A DNA stretch of 64,000 nucleotides from Microvelia longipes (GCA_018340805.1 JACMZG010001913.1:24890729-24954728); one strand, 5' to 3'. Positions 46,930-57,439 are shown, counted from the stretch's first letter. Notes: generated from the sequence alone by a model not told the origin. Numbers and translations: made by a program.

Positions 46930-47240
46930 CTATAAGTTCGTACTTATTTACGATTGCTACAGTAATGGCAGTGGGTTACGTCTATCTAAGTATGCACTTA
47001 ATTTGCGATTTCGGAGTCATCCCAAAGGGTAACATCCAACAAATTATGAAGTGTGTACTTAATTTACGATTGTTACAAACTATTGCCAATGGGTTATGTC
47101 TTACTAAGTATGTACATAATTTACGATTGTTACAAAGTAATGCTAATGAGTTATGTCTAACTAATAGGCACTTATTTTACGATTGTTTTAAAGTAATAAA
47201 TAGGGTTGTGTTCTCTATTGTTACAAAGCAACGACTGTAG
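46930..47240 (+). repeat. degenerate ~65-bp minisatellite next to the terminal dpr exon
   Basis: About five units of GTACTTAATTTACGATTGTTACAAA...GGGTTATGTCTAACTAAGTAT. The period varies through indels. It ends about 65 bases before the exon acceptor. Open frames through it on the + strand (46850-47388) are artefacts of the repeat. Confidence 0.8.
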
Positions 47241-47307
47241 GTTACGCCCTACCAATTTTGATTATAGTTCACCATGTGTAACATTTAACTACTCTTTTTC
47301 GTTGCAG

Positions 47308-47411
47308 ATGGAGACAACATTGCTGCCATTCAAAGACAAGATTCAGGTAGTTGGACACTATCAGCCACCTGCTTCCTTATATCTGTAACATCATTTCTCC
47401 ATCTTGTCTGA
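47308..47411 (+). CDS. dpr12: dpr-family terminal exon with GPI-anchor-like tail
   Basis: The acceptor is a T-rich tract ending CGTTGCAG. Completing the phase-1 codon left by the previous exon gives GDNIAAIQRQDSGS, which matches the linker after Ig2 in Dpr proteins. A hydrophobic C terminus follows (LSATCFLISVTSFLHLV) and then TGA. Such a short hydrophobic end with no cytoplasmic tail fits a GPI-attachment signal, a known mode of membrane anchoring in this family. A longer open frame through the same DNA (47206-47388, METTLLPF...) is out of phase with the upstream exon and is rejected. A possible polyadenylation signal AATAAA is at 48236-48241, but the 3' end is not determined. A degenerate minisatellite ends only about 70 bases upstream of this exon. 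Confidence 0.82.
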
Positions 47412-47816
47412 ATTTATATATCAGGTAACTTAAATTTAGTTTATAAACATATGAATACCTTGTATAGATGTTTGTTTATGTTTTGTTTTCCCAGCTTCTA
47501 AACGGAGGGCTAAAGAATGGTATTGGCGTAAAACTCACTTTTTCTGCTAGTTAAATACATGTAATACAATTTTATTTAATAATCATCCCCCTTTCTGTTG
47601 GTGTTCACTTTCTACGTTTTAATTTTAGGTTGTACCTCTATTTTACTTTAAAGGGTTTGATTTACCCTATAATCCTCGTAGATTTTAATATCTAAGTAAT
47701 TTCCAACAGCATTTAAACTTTAATAGTTTAGATAAATGGTTCAGATTAAGTAGTTCATTAGGTTGTTCGACTAGATTACAAGTTACTGGAATTGATTAAT
47801 TAATCTTTTTATCATA

Positions 47817-48070
47817 TTGAGAGCCGCCTCTGTACTCGAGGTCATTACAGTTTAAATGTTTGTACTGACCTTTGGCACTATTGAGGTCTGGGGTTTGCAT
47901 CCCGGGTTACGCCCTCTGTTAATATAAGATTATTGTTAATTTCGTCAACTTTAATATTCAGTCTTGAGCTTACCGGTTGCCACGAACACTTGAAGTGGTT
48001 CCCGTAGATGTTATCTCTGATGGGCGGCAAGGCCTTTAGCGTGCTTATATTATTATTATTATTATTATAT
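47817..48070 (+). mobile_element. tRNA-derived SINE, copy 2, with (ATT)n tail
   Basis: GAGCCGCCTCTGTACTCGAGG, then CTGACCTTTGGCAC and GGTCTGGGGTTTGCATCCCGG, make a tRNA-like head with box B-like GGTTTGCATCC. The body includes GGTTGCCACGAACACTTG and TGTTATCTCTGATGGGCGGC. It ends in (ATT)n at 48047-48068. Homology with 27470-27715 covers head and body. It lies 400 bases after the dpr stop codon, so it may sit in the 3' UTR. Confidence 0.75.
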
Positions 48071-48079
48071 CATAGAGTA

Positions 48080-49000
48080 AGAATTATCAGAATGTTTATT
48101 ATCATTATTTATTCTTACATCTTTCATTTGTAAAAAAAACTAATAAGAATTATTTTCTTTGAGTGGAAAGAAAAAAACCTTTTGAAGGCTTCAATAATAT
48201 TAACTGAGGGTCATTTTATACAAACTCAGATGAAGAATAAAACTATGTGTAGGTTTTTATCTATTTTTTATTTATATCAACATCTTAAACCTTAAGTTTT
48301 ATTTATTTATTTAAATTGGCTTATTGATCCATTAACGTTTCAAAGGGTTGAAAGAGAAAAAGTTGAAAAATCTTTTGAATAACTTGTAGTGTATTTTTTC
48401 TGCTAAAAAGAACATCGGGGTCAAAGCAAGAAAATTCTTCACTTCCAAACTTCTAACAAAGACGGATTTTTCCTCTTAAGTATTATATTACATCCTGATG
48501 GGAACTTAGCTAAGACTTTGACGGATAAGATTCTATACAAGTTGATTTCATTGAATAAATCAAATGAATAGTGAATATTTTTTAAAGGAAAGCCTTTTCA
48601 TTTTCGTAAAAAGTGAAATTCATGCTTGGAAAAATTCGGTAATAGTTTTCTCCTTGAAGGTAATTTAAAGAGACAATTTTTCCTTGTAAAAAGTTAAATT
48701 AATACTTTTATTAAGTTAGGAGATTTAATTTTTCTTAGTATAATACTTTTATGAGAAAATATTTACAAATTCGTTTTTAATACTAAAATTTAGTGTATTA
48801 GTGAATTTAATACATGTTTGCTTATGGGTATTTCTTTTAAAAGCTGGTTATTCTTAAAAATAAACACTTTGTGGGGACAGCAATTTTATTATTTTAGTTT
48901 CAGGCTCGAAGCCTAAAGCTGTTACATTCTACTACTTTAGAAAAAGGGTGAAACAATTCACTATGTGGTAAAAATGTACTTTTAGAGAATTTTCATTAGA
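48080..49000. other. AT-rich DNA after the dpr stop
   Basis: AATAAA is at 48236-48241. Bases 48895-48985 (AGTTTCAGGCTCGAAGCCTAA, then GTACTTTTAGAG) resemble 58797-58865 (AGTTTCAGACTCGGAGTTAAG, then GCACTTTTAG), both next to Penelope-like sequence. Confidence 0.45.
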
Positions 49001-49072
49001 AAAAGACGATGTTTAAATCAGAGTAATGAAAAAGTCTCTCCACTGATGTCAAAAATTTTATTTAAAATAAAG

Positions 49073-49113
49073 CATAACCGGCTTTCAACCAACTAAAGGT
49101 CATCATCAGTGCC
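49073..49113 (-). ncRNA. hammerhead-like ribozyme motif, left arm
   Basis: This is the complement of the motif at 49350-49390: CTGATGA, U, short stem II, GAAA, then GCCGGTTA. It is on the opposite strand to its partner because the arms are inverted. Confidence 0.5.
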
Positions 49114-49349
49114 TAACAAACAAATAAATAAAAGAAATAACAAAATTACAAATTACAATACGATAAGGTTAGTCTTATTAGAGTCAACAGTATGAAAAGA
49201 CTCAAAACATAGCTTCCTAACACCTCACCGGTATGTTTTATATTTTTATTGTTTTAATGCGTTTTTGTTTTTGTCATTTTATATTTTTAACTTAGTTTTA
49301 GATTTTTGTTTTTACCTTTTTGTAATTTCTTTTATTTATTTGTTTGTTA

Positions 49350-49390
49350 GGCACTGATGATGACCTTTAGTTGGTTGAAAGCCGGTTATG
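49350..49390 (+). ncRNA. hammerhead-like ribozyme motif, right arm
   Basis: CTGATGA (49354-49360) is followed by one U, stem II GACC/GGUU with loop UUUAGUU, GAAA (49377-49380) and GC(CG)GUUA, which can form a minimal stem III ending in an NUH-type site (UUA). The extra U after CUGAUGA departs from the canonical core. Confidence 0.5.
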
Positions 49391-50714
49391 CTTTATTTTA
49401 AATAAAATTTTTGACATCAGTGGAGAGACTTTTTCCATTACTCTGATTATGATGAACTCCTCTAGCGCTCATTCTTTGAATTCTGATGTTTAAATGTTTT
49501 TTTGGATAATGGAAGTAAATAGAGGAGGGGGAGGGGGCTTCTGACATACGAATGACATGGGTTTACAAAACTCTGTAATGTAATTTTTCTTTATTATTTT
49601 TTGGTTACAAATAAAAAGATTTTAAGTCTTTATTTATAATGTAAATTTTGAAACCATTAACAATTAACCGTCTGTTAAAATAGAAATTGTTATTATTACA
49701 ATGGATGTATTATATTTTAATATGATCATAATAAGCATATACATCTATTCCTATGTGGTTTTAGTCGCTATAATATCTCCTGAGGTTGCGGTAACATACC
49801 GCCTACCAAAATGCCCCCAACTTAGAAATGGATACTTCCTCAATTCTTCTCCGATGCCTCATTCCTTTCCACTAAAACCGAATATAACTGACCTCGGATG
49901 AAAATCCTTCCTTTCAATGCCCCACTTATTAAGATTTATAACTCCTTTTTATACCCTTTTTAAAACTAGGATTTTTTTTGACAAAAGAGTTATAAATTTC
50001 TAGGCACTAAATGAGATTTAGTATTTCCCTTTTTTTCTTACACTGCTTTCAATTGAATCTGATCATTTGCAGAAGTCTTTTTTCGGCTGTTTTTCTAGAA
50101 AACTGTTGTCCCAATGTAAAATTAAGTAATGTATATTTTTAACAGTTTAAGCAATATATCCCTTTTATTGTTTGGCTAGAATGTTTTCACAATAATTATA
50201 AATCTTATATTGTCCTTGGACTTTAAAGCGATACAATTTGCCTGATAACATTTGCAACGGTTAGAATCATTGTAGTTAGAAATATTTGAGACATCCCATT
50301 AAACCCAGTTTTCATAAGAAAGATCTCATCTTCTTTCCGTAACATTTATTATATTACTTCTACTGTAAGTAAAGTCTAAAATAATTCCAGGTTAAACCTT
50401 TTAAAAATTGTAGGTTATAAAACTTGGCAGCACGTCTAAAAGTAATTTTATAACGCAGCTTGAATTTTTACATTTTATCTAATATTATTCTTAATTTTAA
50501 AATTTTCTTTCCTTTTTGTTAGATTATATATATATTTAAGGAAAAAAACTTTTGTAACCATCGTTAGCATATAGGAAGATTAATATATTGTACCAAAAAT
50601 CAAAAACCGGTGGATTCCATTCGTTTTAGGTCTAATGTGTTTCCTGAACAGATTTTTCCTTGTTTGTGTGTATGTGTATCTATGTCTATTATCGTAGCTT
50701 TCTATTGTTTGTGC

Positions 50715-51013
50715 CATAGAGATATATACTAGAGAGGGCACAGCCGAACTCAATACTTTGAGAGGCCTAAATCTTTTTGGGGGTAACCTCATTGATACCT
50801 CCTCAAAGAGTGAGTTAAGGTTATAGTAAATCAATTATTTTTGGCTTCCCGCACATTGGTTGTGTTTTAGTTTGTATTTTAAACGTTCTACTATATAAGT
50901 TACTGTATTTTTGTTCTGTTTTTTTATTATTTTGACAATCGAATATGGTCAGGTTACTTTTTCGATGTTTCAATATTCAACCAATAGAGCCCCTCTAGTA
51001 ATATATCTCTATG
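50715..51013. mobile_element. MITE, copy 1
   Basis: It has about 20-bp terminal inverted repeats: CATAGAGATATATACTAGAG at the left and CTCTAGTAATATATCTCTATG at the right. The internal sequence matches, in reverse orientation, the element at 62544-62864 along its whole length (CTTTGAGAGGCCT..CTTTTTGGGG; TTTGTATT..AACGTTCT). Two full copies with shared ends define the element boundaries. The - strand open frame at 50580-50834 is an artefact. Confidence 0.85.
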
Positions 51014-51108
51014 GTTTATGCTAAAGAGGTAAAAAGTTGCTCAAAAATAATTTTAGGTCTATTAGTAAAAATGTATAAAACGCAGAAAATCAATTAAGAT
51101 TTTTTAAC

Positions 51109-51269
51109 AAAAGGCATTGTTTTTTTTGCCCAGATTACCCGCTTCGACATCTAGGTCCTTAGCGGTAACCACTCCATCCACCCGCGGTCTCTTACATCGG
51201 GTATTCCCCCAAACTAAGCCAGTTGGAGTTGTCTCCTGTGTTTCCAAACTTTTTAGAAAAGGCATTGTT
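51109..51269 (-). mobile_element. short A-tailed retroinsertion with 13-bp target duplication
   Basis: AAAAGGCATTGTT occurs exactly at 51109-51121 and 51257-51269. Between them lie about 135 bases, GC-richer than their surroundings. Read on the - strand they end ...GTAATCTGGGC followed by a run of A. Target duplication plus A tail is the signature of LINE-mediated retroposition. The - strand insert is open in one frame (LVWGNTRCKRPRVDGVVTAK, DLDVEAGNLGKK), consistent with a 5'-truncated mRNA copy, but I do not recognise the protein. A SINE is the alternative. Confidence 0.8.
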
Positions 51270-52785
51270 AAAAAATTGTTAAAAGTTAAATATTATTTAA
51301 TTGAGTTAAAATTTGGCTCAAATTTATTATTTTTTTGACTTTATTGATTATTGTCTTAACATTTTTCAATAGGCCGTTATCCCACAAGTTCAAATCTTGT
51401 ATATTATTTGTAAACTTTATTTATAAAAATTCAAAAAATGAGCATCCAGCATAAGCATGAGTAACTTATGAATTTGTATACGGACGGGGTGTTTAATTTA
51501 AAGTATCAGTCTATAAAGAAGGCGATAGTACTCCTCTATAAAAACAAAAAATGTCTAATCTCTCCCCGTTACCCCACTAGGTCAACTCCTAGGTGAAGCC
51601 AAGAGAGGTTATTATTGCTTAGGGAAAATAGCATTTTACTCCCAAGGTGCTTACAAAATTTTATCTCCAGACGTCGATGTTATTTTCCCCCTTATAATTT
51701 AGAGGGTACAGCTCCCAAAAAATTGAAAAGTATCCCCTGCTATTAAAATGTGGGGGCTCTAACCCGAATTCTAAGAAAACCTTTTCAATCCCAAGGGAGG
51801 AAAAGTTACTTTTTACTCCCAAGGGAGGTAAAAGTGCTTTTTTACTTACTTAAAACTAGTCAATAAATTTCATATTATATACTGTGGAGACAAAATAGCT
51901 TTTTTAATATTTAAACTAGAATGGTAATATTTGTATTGTTAAAAAGATGGGAAAGTTTTCTTAAGGATTATGTATTAACAGTATTAAAAAGATCGATAAA
52001 ACAGCCCAGACATTTTCTTGTAAAATATTTTTTTTCTGATATCGAAATATTGGAATTTTTGTAGAGGAGTGTTGGGAGAAATATGAGAAGAGAAAAAGTG
52101 TAGCCAAGGGCGGCTATGTTATTCTGAATATTATTATAAGCTTAAAAAGTGCCATCTCATAATACCCAAATAGTAAAACAAGGCTTGCTATTTAACTATT
52201 CATTTTGAAAAAATCAAAATAACATAACTATGAATTTCAACAGACTTATGTGAAATGTAAAACGCGAGGTATAAATAATTCTGCTCCAGGCAAAACTTTT
52301 CTAAATCTCAGTTTACTTAATGAGATCAAATCTTTTCTTCTATTTTCGGTTATTTTAAATAAATGAAAAATGAGGGTTTTTAAACAAAAGAATTAGGTGA
52401 GAAAAGAATTGTTTTTAACAGGAAGGCTTGGTTTATTATAGTTAAAAGTGTCGGAGGTTTGCCAAATTAGCGCTAGTAAAGCCTACTATGGAGCTTCCAA
52501 CGAAAAGAGTATTCATAGCCTAACCTTATGCCTGTCTGTGTGTGAAGAGGTAACCGCAGCACTAATTACCTCCCTTGTGATAACCCTTCATCATTAGTTT
52601 TAAACCTCTGACACCGAAACCCTTGAGTTTCTTTAGAATTGCAGATTTAGTATGAAATTAGCTTACATACTCTTAATATGGTAAAACATCTAAGTTTTTG
52701 TTTGTAAATTTTAAAAGGATCAGGAATTTCGTTCAAAGGTTAATCTGCTCTTTATCTTATTTCATATCTTTGTAATGTTAAAAAT
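51270..52785. other. AT-rich DNA with local CCC/GGG patches
   Basis: AGGAAAAGTTACTTTTTACTCCCAA occurs at about 51798-51822 and again near 53500-53525. At 51391-51411 a T-arm-like CAAGTTCAAATCTTG occurs without the other parts of a tRNA. No gene is seen. Confidence 0.45.
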
Positions 52786-52789
52786 GTAA

Positions 52790-53345
52790 TTAGGTAAATG
52801 GATTCAAAGGAAAAAAATATAGTTAAAAGGAAATGGGTTGTATTGAAAAAATGTAGTTGAGGAAATAAATATGTTGAAATAATATAGTAAGGGAAATGAA
52901 TTATATTAAAATAATATAGTAAGGAAATGGATTTTATTGAAATAATATAGTAAGGAAATGGATTATATTGAGATAATATAGTGAGGAAATGGGTTATATT
53001 TAAATAATATAGTTAGGAAATGGGTTATATTAAAATAAGATAGTAAGAAAATGGATTATATTGAAATAATATACTAAGGAAATGGATTATATTAAAATAA
53101 TATAGTAAGGAAATGGGTTATATTGAAATAATATAGTAAGGAAATGGATTATATTTATTTTATTTATTTATTTATTTACATATAAACGGTACAAGGCCAT
53201 GGTACAATTTTAGAGTAATAAATACACAAAAAATACTAATTAGCGATATTGAAACATGAACTTAAACATTTAAAAAAATGTATTGAAATAATATGGTAAG
53301 GAAATGGACTATATTGAAAAAAATATAGTTAGTAAAATGGATTAT
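52790..53345 (+). repeat. 31-bp minisatellite
   Basis: About 13 units of TAAGGAAATGGATTATATTG followed by AAATAATATAG. The array is interrupted at 53155-53275 by an unrelated insertion and resumes after it in register with the same consensus. Confidence 0.95.
53155..53275 (-). mobile_element. 5'-truncated LINE 3' end inside the minisatellite
   Basis: TTTATTTATTTATTTACATAT, then AAACGGTACAAGGCCATGGTAC, is the complement of a LINE 3' UTR. Compare the LINE at 18241: ATAAATAAATAAAAATCTTTATTTCC, then ACAAGTACAATGGCAAAT. It interrupts the 31-bp array, so it inserted after the array had formed. Confidence 0.6.
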
Positions 53346-54660
53346 TAAAATTAAAAACTTATAAATTTTGGAGGAGCCGCTATCGCCGGTAAAGTGTTAC
53401 AGAATTTATTGATAAATTTATAGGATACAACTCAAAAAATAATAATACTTGACATATATGGTTTTAATTCAAATAATATAAAACACTTTTTAATCCCGAG
53501 AGAGGAAAAGTTACTTTTTACTCCCAAGTAAAAAGTGCTTCTTGATTTCCTAAAATCTTAGCAATAATCCTCACATTATTCGCCATCTAGAGATTAATGT
53601 ATATTACTGCTGCATTTTAAATACAGCTTTCTGCACCGTAAATCGTCTACTTTAAAAAATCGTATATGGGGTACGTTTTCTGACGACTTCAGACTCGCTT
53701 CACTCATTTTCAGAATGTGATGGTTACCCAATACTTAAGATATTGATGCTTTGGGCACTCAGCTCCACCTGGGAACAATGAAGTAAAACCATTTCTAGCG
53801 TTTTATAATTTCGGTCTTCCGTAGACAGATCTCTCCGTAGATAAAATAATCTTAGGATATTAATAATCATGACTTTCTGAGAATGAGCCAAGCGAGCCCT
53901 AAGTCGTGAGAAAAATTACTGAGGAACCCTGCACCCAATTTTCGTCTATATTTTTACTTTTAATCTGCCAAAATAAAATAGTAAAATAAATTCATTTTCT
54001 GTTGGTTGCTTAAGCGATCCTATAACGTCCTCTTTTCGAATTAAGTAATAAAAAAAACAAGTTTATTTTATCCGTGGAATTGTAAATAAGTGATGCGTAA
54101 AATTTTCTTTATTTCTTTTAAATTTTAATATCTCGAAAATAATATAAAAAATGTTGTATTTCGCTAGTTAGAGTGGTTTAATAATATTGTTTGATCTCGT
54201 TTTATTTAAATAAAATATAATGTTATTACTTTCATTGGGCGTAGAATTATTTCAGTTTTGAAATTCCTTACAGGTAAAAGAGCTAACTTTAAATACTTTT
54301 AAAAATTGGACCTGGGAGGTTTCATAACTGAATTTATTCCCTTTGAGAATTAGCATTATACTAATTGCCTCTTTTTTCGTCTTTTTATCTCTAGCTTTGT
54401 TTTACGTGATATCTTTATAAGTTGTTTTTATTAAGTCTAAGCATTTAAGATGTGGATTTTATTATCACAAATTCTTTGTTAAATTTTTAAAATTTTTAAA
54501 TTAATATAAAAGGAAAAATAATAATAAAATAGGCTAAGTAGGGACATTGATGTTAAATAATTTATATGAAAAATAAAATCATTAATTTACCTTTATTCTT
54601 ATAAAAATATTTTATTTTATTGTGAAATGACGATTTAAAAATTGTTCGAATATATTTAAA
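53346..54660. other. AT-rich DNA with 5S-family remnants
   Basis: About 53650-53720 (GGGGTACGTTTTCTGACGACTTCAGACTCGCTTCACTC) is an antisense body fragment of the 5S-containing family, and about 53865-53945 (GAGAATGAGCCAAGCGAGCCC, then GAGGAACCCTGCACCCAATTT) a sense one. No gene is seen. Confidence 0.5.
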
Positions 54661-55032
54661 ATTGAAAGAACGTAAATGAATTCTTACGTTTCAGAAGATT
54701 GAGACGTATTGCGATAACTGCCGTAAAAATGAACCGATTTTGTATACATGTAGAATTTACCATGTGTCAGAGCTTTATGGTTTTTAATTATATTCTAACA
54801 AATATTTTCAAAATGGCAAACCGGTTGGAAAAAAATTGAGTGAAAAAATCTTGTTGAATGGTCTATAATAGCTCTTAAAGAGTAGAAAAAGAAATATATG
54901 TGACATGCTCAAAATTTTAAAGGTATCTAAAAATATTAAAAATGGCGGCAAAAATGGTGAACATAAAAAATTTGTATATAAATAAAAACAGATTAGTTAC
55001 ACAAAAAGTCCTTTTATTTTTTAATATATAAT

Positions 55033-55075
55033 AATAACTAAGCTTTCGACTAAAAATTAGTCATCATCAGAGTTT
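55033..55075 (-). ncRNA. hammerhead-like ribozyme motif, left arm
   Basis: Complement of the motif at 55272-55313, on the opposite strand because the arms are inverted. TCATCAG (55064-55070) and TTTC (55044-55047) mark the core. Confidence 0.55.
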
Positions 55076-55271
55076 AAGAAATATAAAATGAAAAAACAAT
55101 TTTACAGACTACTTCATATTGCACCTTGGTATGTTTTGGTAAGCTATGTTTAAATTTCTTTAATGTAACAGTTTTTAACGGTTTTTTAAACATAGCTTAC
55201 CAAAACATACCAAGGTGCAATATGAAGTAGTCTGTAAAATTGTTTTTTCATTTTATATTTTATATTTCTTA

Positions 55272-55313
55272 AACTCTGATGATGACTAATTTTTAGTCGA
55301 AAGCTTAGTTATT
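55272..55313 (+). ncRNA. hammerhead-like ribozyme motif, right arm
   Basis: CTGATGA (55276-55282) is followed by one U, a perfect 5-6 bp stem II (GACUA...UAGUC), GAAA (55299-55302) and GCUUAGUUA. A15.1 can pair with U16.1 and a 2-bp stem III (GC/GU) leaves UUA as the cleavage-type triplet. This is the best hammerhead candidate in the window. Minimal stem III is also known for Penelope-type hammerheads. Confidence 0.58.
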
Positions 55314-55605
55314 ATTATATATTAAAAAATAAAAGGACTTTTTGTGTAACTAATCTGTTTTTATTTATATATTGTTTTACAAGTCCACAAATAAGAAACT
55401 TTTTAAATAAAAAATTTGATTAAAAGGAATGAATCGAGTAATGTGTCATTGAAAGCATTTGATTAGTTGGACAAAAATATGGATGTGAATAAAAAAGAGG
55501 GACAAAAATTTATCATGCCGGCCATAATTTTATATAATAATTATTTTTAAAGATTTTATAAGAATTTACGAGGAAAAAGTCAATTGTAATGTACTTTAGA
55601 TACTT

Positions 55606-56180
55606 AGCGAGCGAAGCGAACACTTTACTATTATTTTTAATAACCGCAATCTTGCAAGCTTTACGAGACCCTATTTACAATACAATATTATAAATGTATT
55701 CAATCAAGCGAGCAAAGCGAGCCTGTATTTTCTATATATAATATACCACTATGCATAAATAAGGCTTTCCTACTATGTATAATTATTAATATACGCGATC
55801 TAGCTAGCGAAGCAAGTACATTATTTTTTTATGTTTTATCATTTGCATAAACAAATAAGTGAGCGAAACGAGCCTATTATTACAGTTTTATTGTGAATAT
55901 ACACAAGCGAACGACGCGTGCTCTTTTTATTATGTAAAATCTAGCGATGAAAGCTAACCTTAATTCTATTATACAAAATTATTTTTACGTCCATAAAGCG
56001 AGCGATGCGATCTACACTTTTTAAAATTATAAATATATATACGCAATTTAGCGAGAAAAAAGAGCTACAAATTATTATATAGAACTAGTAATACACAGGA
56101 CCTAGCGAGCAAAGCAAGCCTTTTTTTAAGTATTAATAATACATGCAATCAAGTAAGCAAAGAGAGCCTTTTTTATTTTG
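55606..56180 (+). repeat. satellite tail of family B, copy 2 (decayed)
   Basis: About nine diverged units: TTAGCGAGCGAAGCGAAC, AAGCGAGCAAAGCGAGCC, CTAGCTAGCGAAGCAAGT, AAGTGAGCGAAACGAGCC, AAGCGAGCGATGCGATC, CTAGCGAGCAAAGCAAGCC. Spacers are AT-rich and unequal. They correspond to the better preserved array at 38505-39130. Confidence 0.85.
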
Positions 56181-57435
56181 GCATTAAAATTTTAGAAAAC
56201 CAGCGAAGGAATGTTTCCCAATTTACTCTACCTAGCGAAATCCCTGTGTTAAAAATATGTGGTGCCTTAAGGTTATAAGTAAAGCTTTATAGATGATTAT
56301 CTTATCAAGTAACTGCCTAATAAAAAAAAACTTGTGATCAATTGCAATTTCACCTACTTTTCTTGTTAAGTTATCAATCTAAAGATTGATTGGCTAAGTT
56401 TTCCAATCTAATAGGGTCATATCAGAGTTTCTAAATCTTTGTACGTTTTACGAGAGGCAGACTTTATCCATTATTCTGATTGAAATCTATCACCTCTTTG
56501 GCCTCCTCTTTCCATCTTATCGATTAACATTTTACAATGTTGTTTCTTGTCTCTCTTAATTTCTTTTTCATGGTTTATTATTTTATTTTCAGCTGTAGTA
56601 ACGTATTTGTGTTAGTAAAATTGACAAAGGGTGAAATTTTCCTAACGCCTTAATCTATTTCCAGTCTATTATTTATGTGACGTATTATACTGGTCCATGT
56701 TGCCAGACACTATTATCAGACATCAGACTAATTTTGATAAATTAGCACAATATTGTGCTAATTTGTTATGTAAATTTTAAGTTTTTTTGGCTTCGTTTCG
56801 GAAGTATAAGTTTGTGGTGGGGGCTGGAGACATAAAGTCCTCTAATAGTGGAATTTCTTCATTATACAAGTGCCATAATGTTGTTTTTAATTTGTTCTAA
56901 GTGTGGGGCAGCATGTTGCTCTTCAATCATAAAACCCCAATATACACGGATTAGGGCAAAACCAACAAATTTATGGCAGAAGCCCGATGTCCTAATTACA
57001 CCATGACAAGTCCTCTATTACACATTATTTTTTTAAATAATGCAATAACATGTTTTTTTTCTTTTTGTGCAAGCAGCCAAAGGATTTTGGTCGTTTTTTT
57101 GTTTAGTGCGTACAGATTAAATTGTAAATGTGTTGTTACCTTTATGTCGGCAAGCTGATGTTATTTGTGATATATGAGAGGATTGTAATTATTATAAAAT
57201 AATTCTTTACACCTCTAATTTGCCATTTGTAACAAAAATTTTAAATGTAATTTAGAAACTTATTATCCGCTTACCCGCTGTTTTTATGTAAAATGTTTTT
57301 AGGCTAAATTTTACAAAATTGTTGTATTGCTTCCAAGTCCTAAATGTTACCATTTTTAAATATAAATTACAGAACTTATTTTATAAAAATAATTGAGTTC
57401 GGTTTCAAAGTTCTTAATGTAACGAATCGTCCACA
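56180..57435. other. AT-rich DNA, no gene
   Basis: Apart from the palindrome at 56739-56764, nothing is recognised. A 61-residue open frame at 56973-57158 has no family features. Confidence 0.5.
56739..56764. repeat. perfect 26-bp palindrome
   Basis: AAATTAGCACAAT joined directly to ATTGTGCTAATTT, with no loop. Its function is unknown. Confidence 0.9.
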
Positions 57436-57439
57436 AATT

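Larger units (their letters stand above)
49008..49495. mobile_element. Penelope-like snap-back insertion with target duplication
   Basis: Long inverted arms (about 49019-49160 and 49318-49445) surround an AT-rich centre and share CAGAGTAATGRAAAAAGTCTC, CCACTGATGTCAAAAATTTTA, AAAGCATAACCGGCTTTCAACC and GGTCATCATCAGTGCC. After the right arm comes a non-palindromic extension of about 39 bases (49446-49484). GATGTTTAAAT then repeats exactly the 11 bases before the left arm (49008-49018 and 49485-49495), i.e. a target site duplication. Each arm carries a hammerhead-like motif. A terminal inverted arrangement plus a short extension is reminiscent of Penelope insertions. Confidence 0.8.
54963..55418. 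mobile_element. Penelope-like snap-back insertion with 12-bp target duplication
   Basis: ATAAAAAATTTG is exactly duplicated at 54963-54974 and 55407-55418. Inside, the arms 54975-55154 and 55185-55371 are almost perfect inverted copies around a 30-base centre. They share TATATAAATAAAAACAGATT, CTAAGCTTTCGACTAAAAATTAG and CAAGGTGCAATATGAAGTAG. The right arm is followed by a non-palindromic extension of 35 bases (55372-55406). The arms carry one hammerhead-like motif each. No RT is present, so mobilisation in trans by a Penelope-like element is inferred. The near-identical arms point to a recent event. Confidence 0.85.
54663..55605 (+). repeat. composite repeat family B, head region, copy 2 (interrupted)
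   Basis: TTACGTTTCAGAAGATTGAGACG, TTGCGATAACTGCCGTAAAAAT and TCAAAATGGCAAACCGG match 37770 onward. The copy is split at 54975 by the Penelope-like snap-back insertion and resumes at 55419. It ends with GCCGGCCATAATTTTATATAATAATTA and AAGTCAATTGTAATGTACTTTAGATA, as at 38232-38320, and runs into a satellite tail. Confidence 0.8.

Noticed and set aside
47206..47388. Alternative frame METTLLPFKDK... across the last dpr exon
   Set aside because: Out of phase with the Ig2 exon; the phase-1 reading gives the expected GDN-AA linker and hydrophobic tail.
50580..50834. 84-residue minus-strand open frame
   Set aside because: Overlaps the MITE terminal repeat and interior; artefact.
51380..51415. tRNA T-arm-like ACAAGTTCAAATCTTGT
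   Set aside because: No D arm, anticodon arm or acceptor stem; not a tRNA gene.
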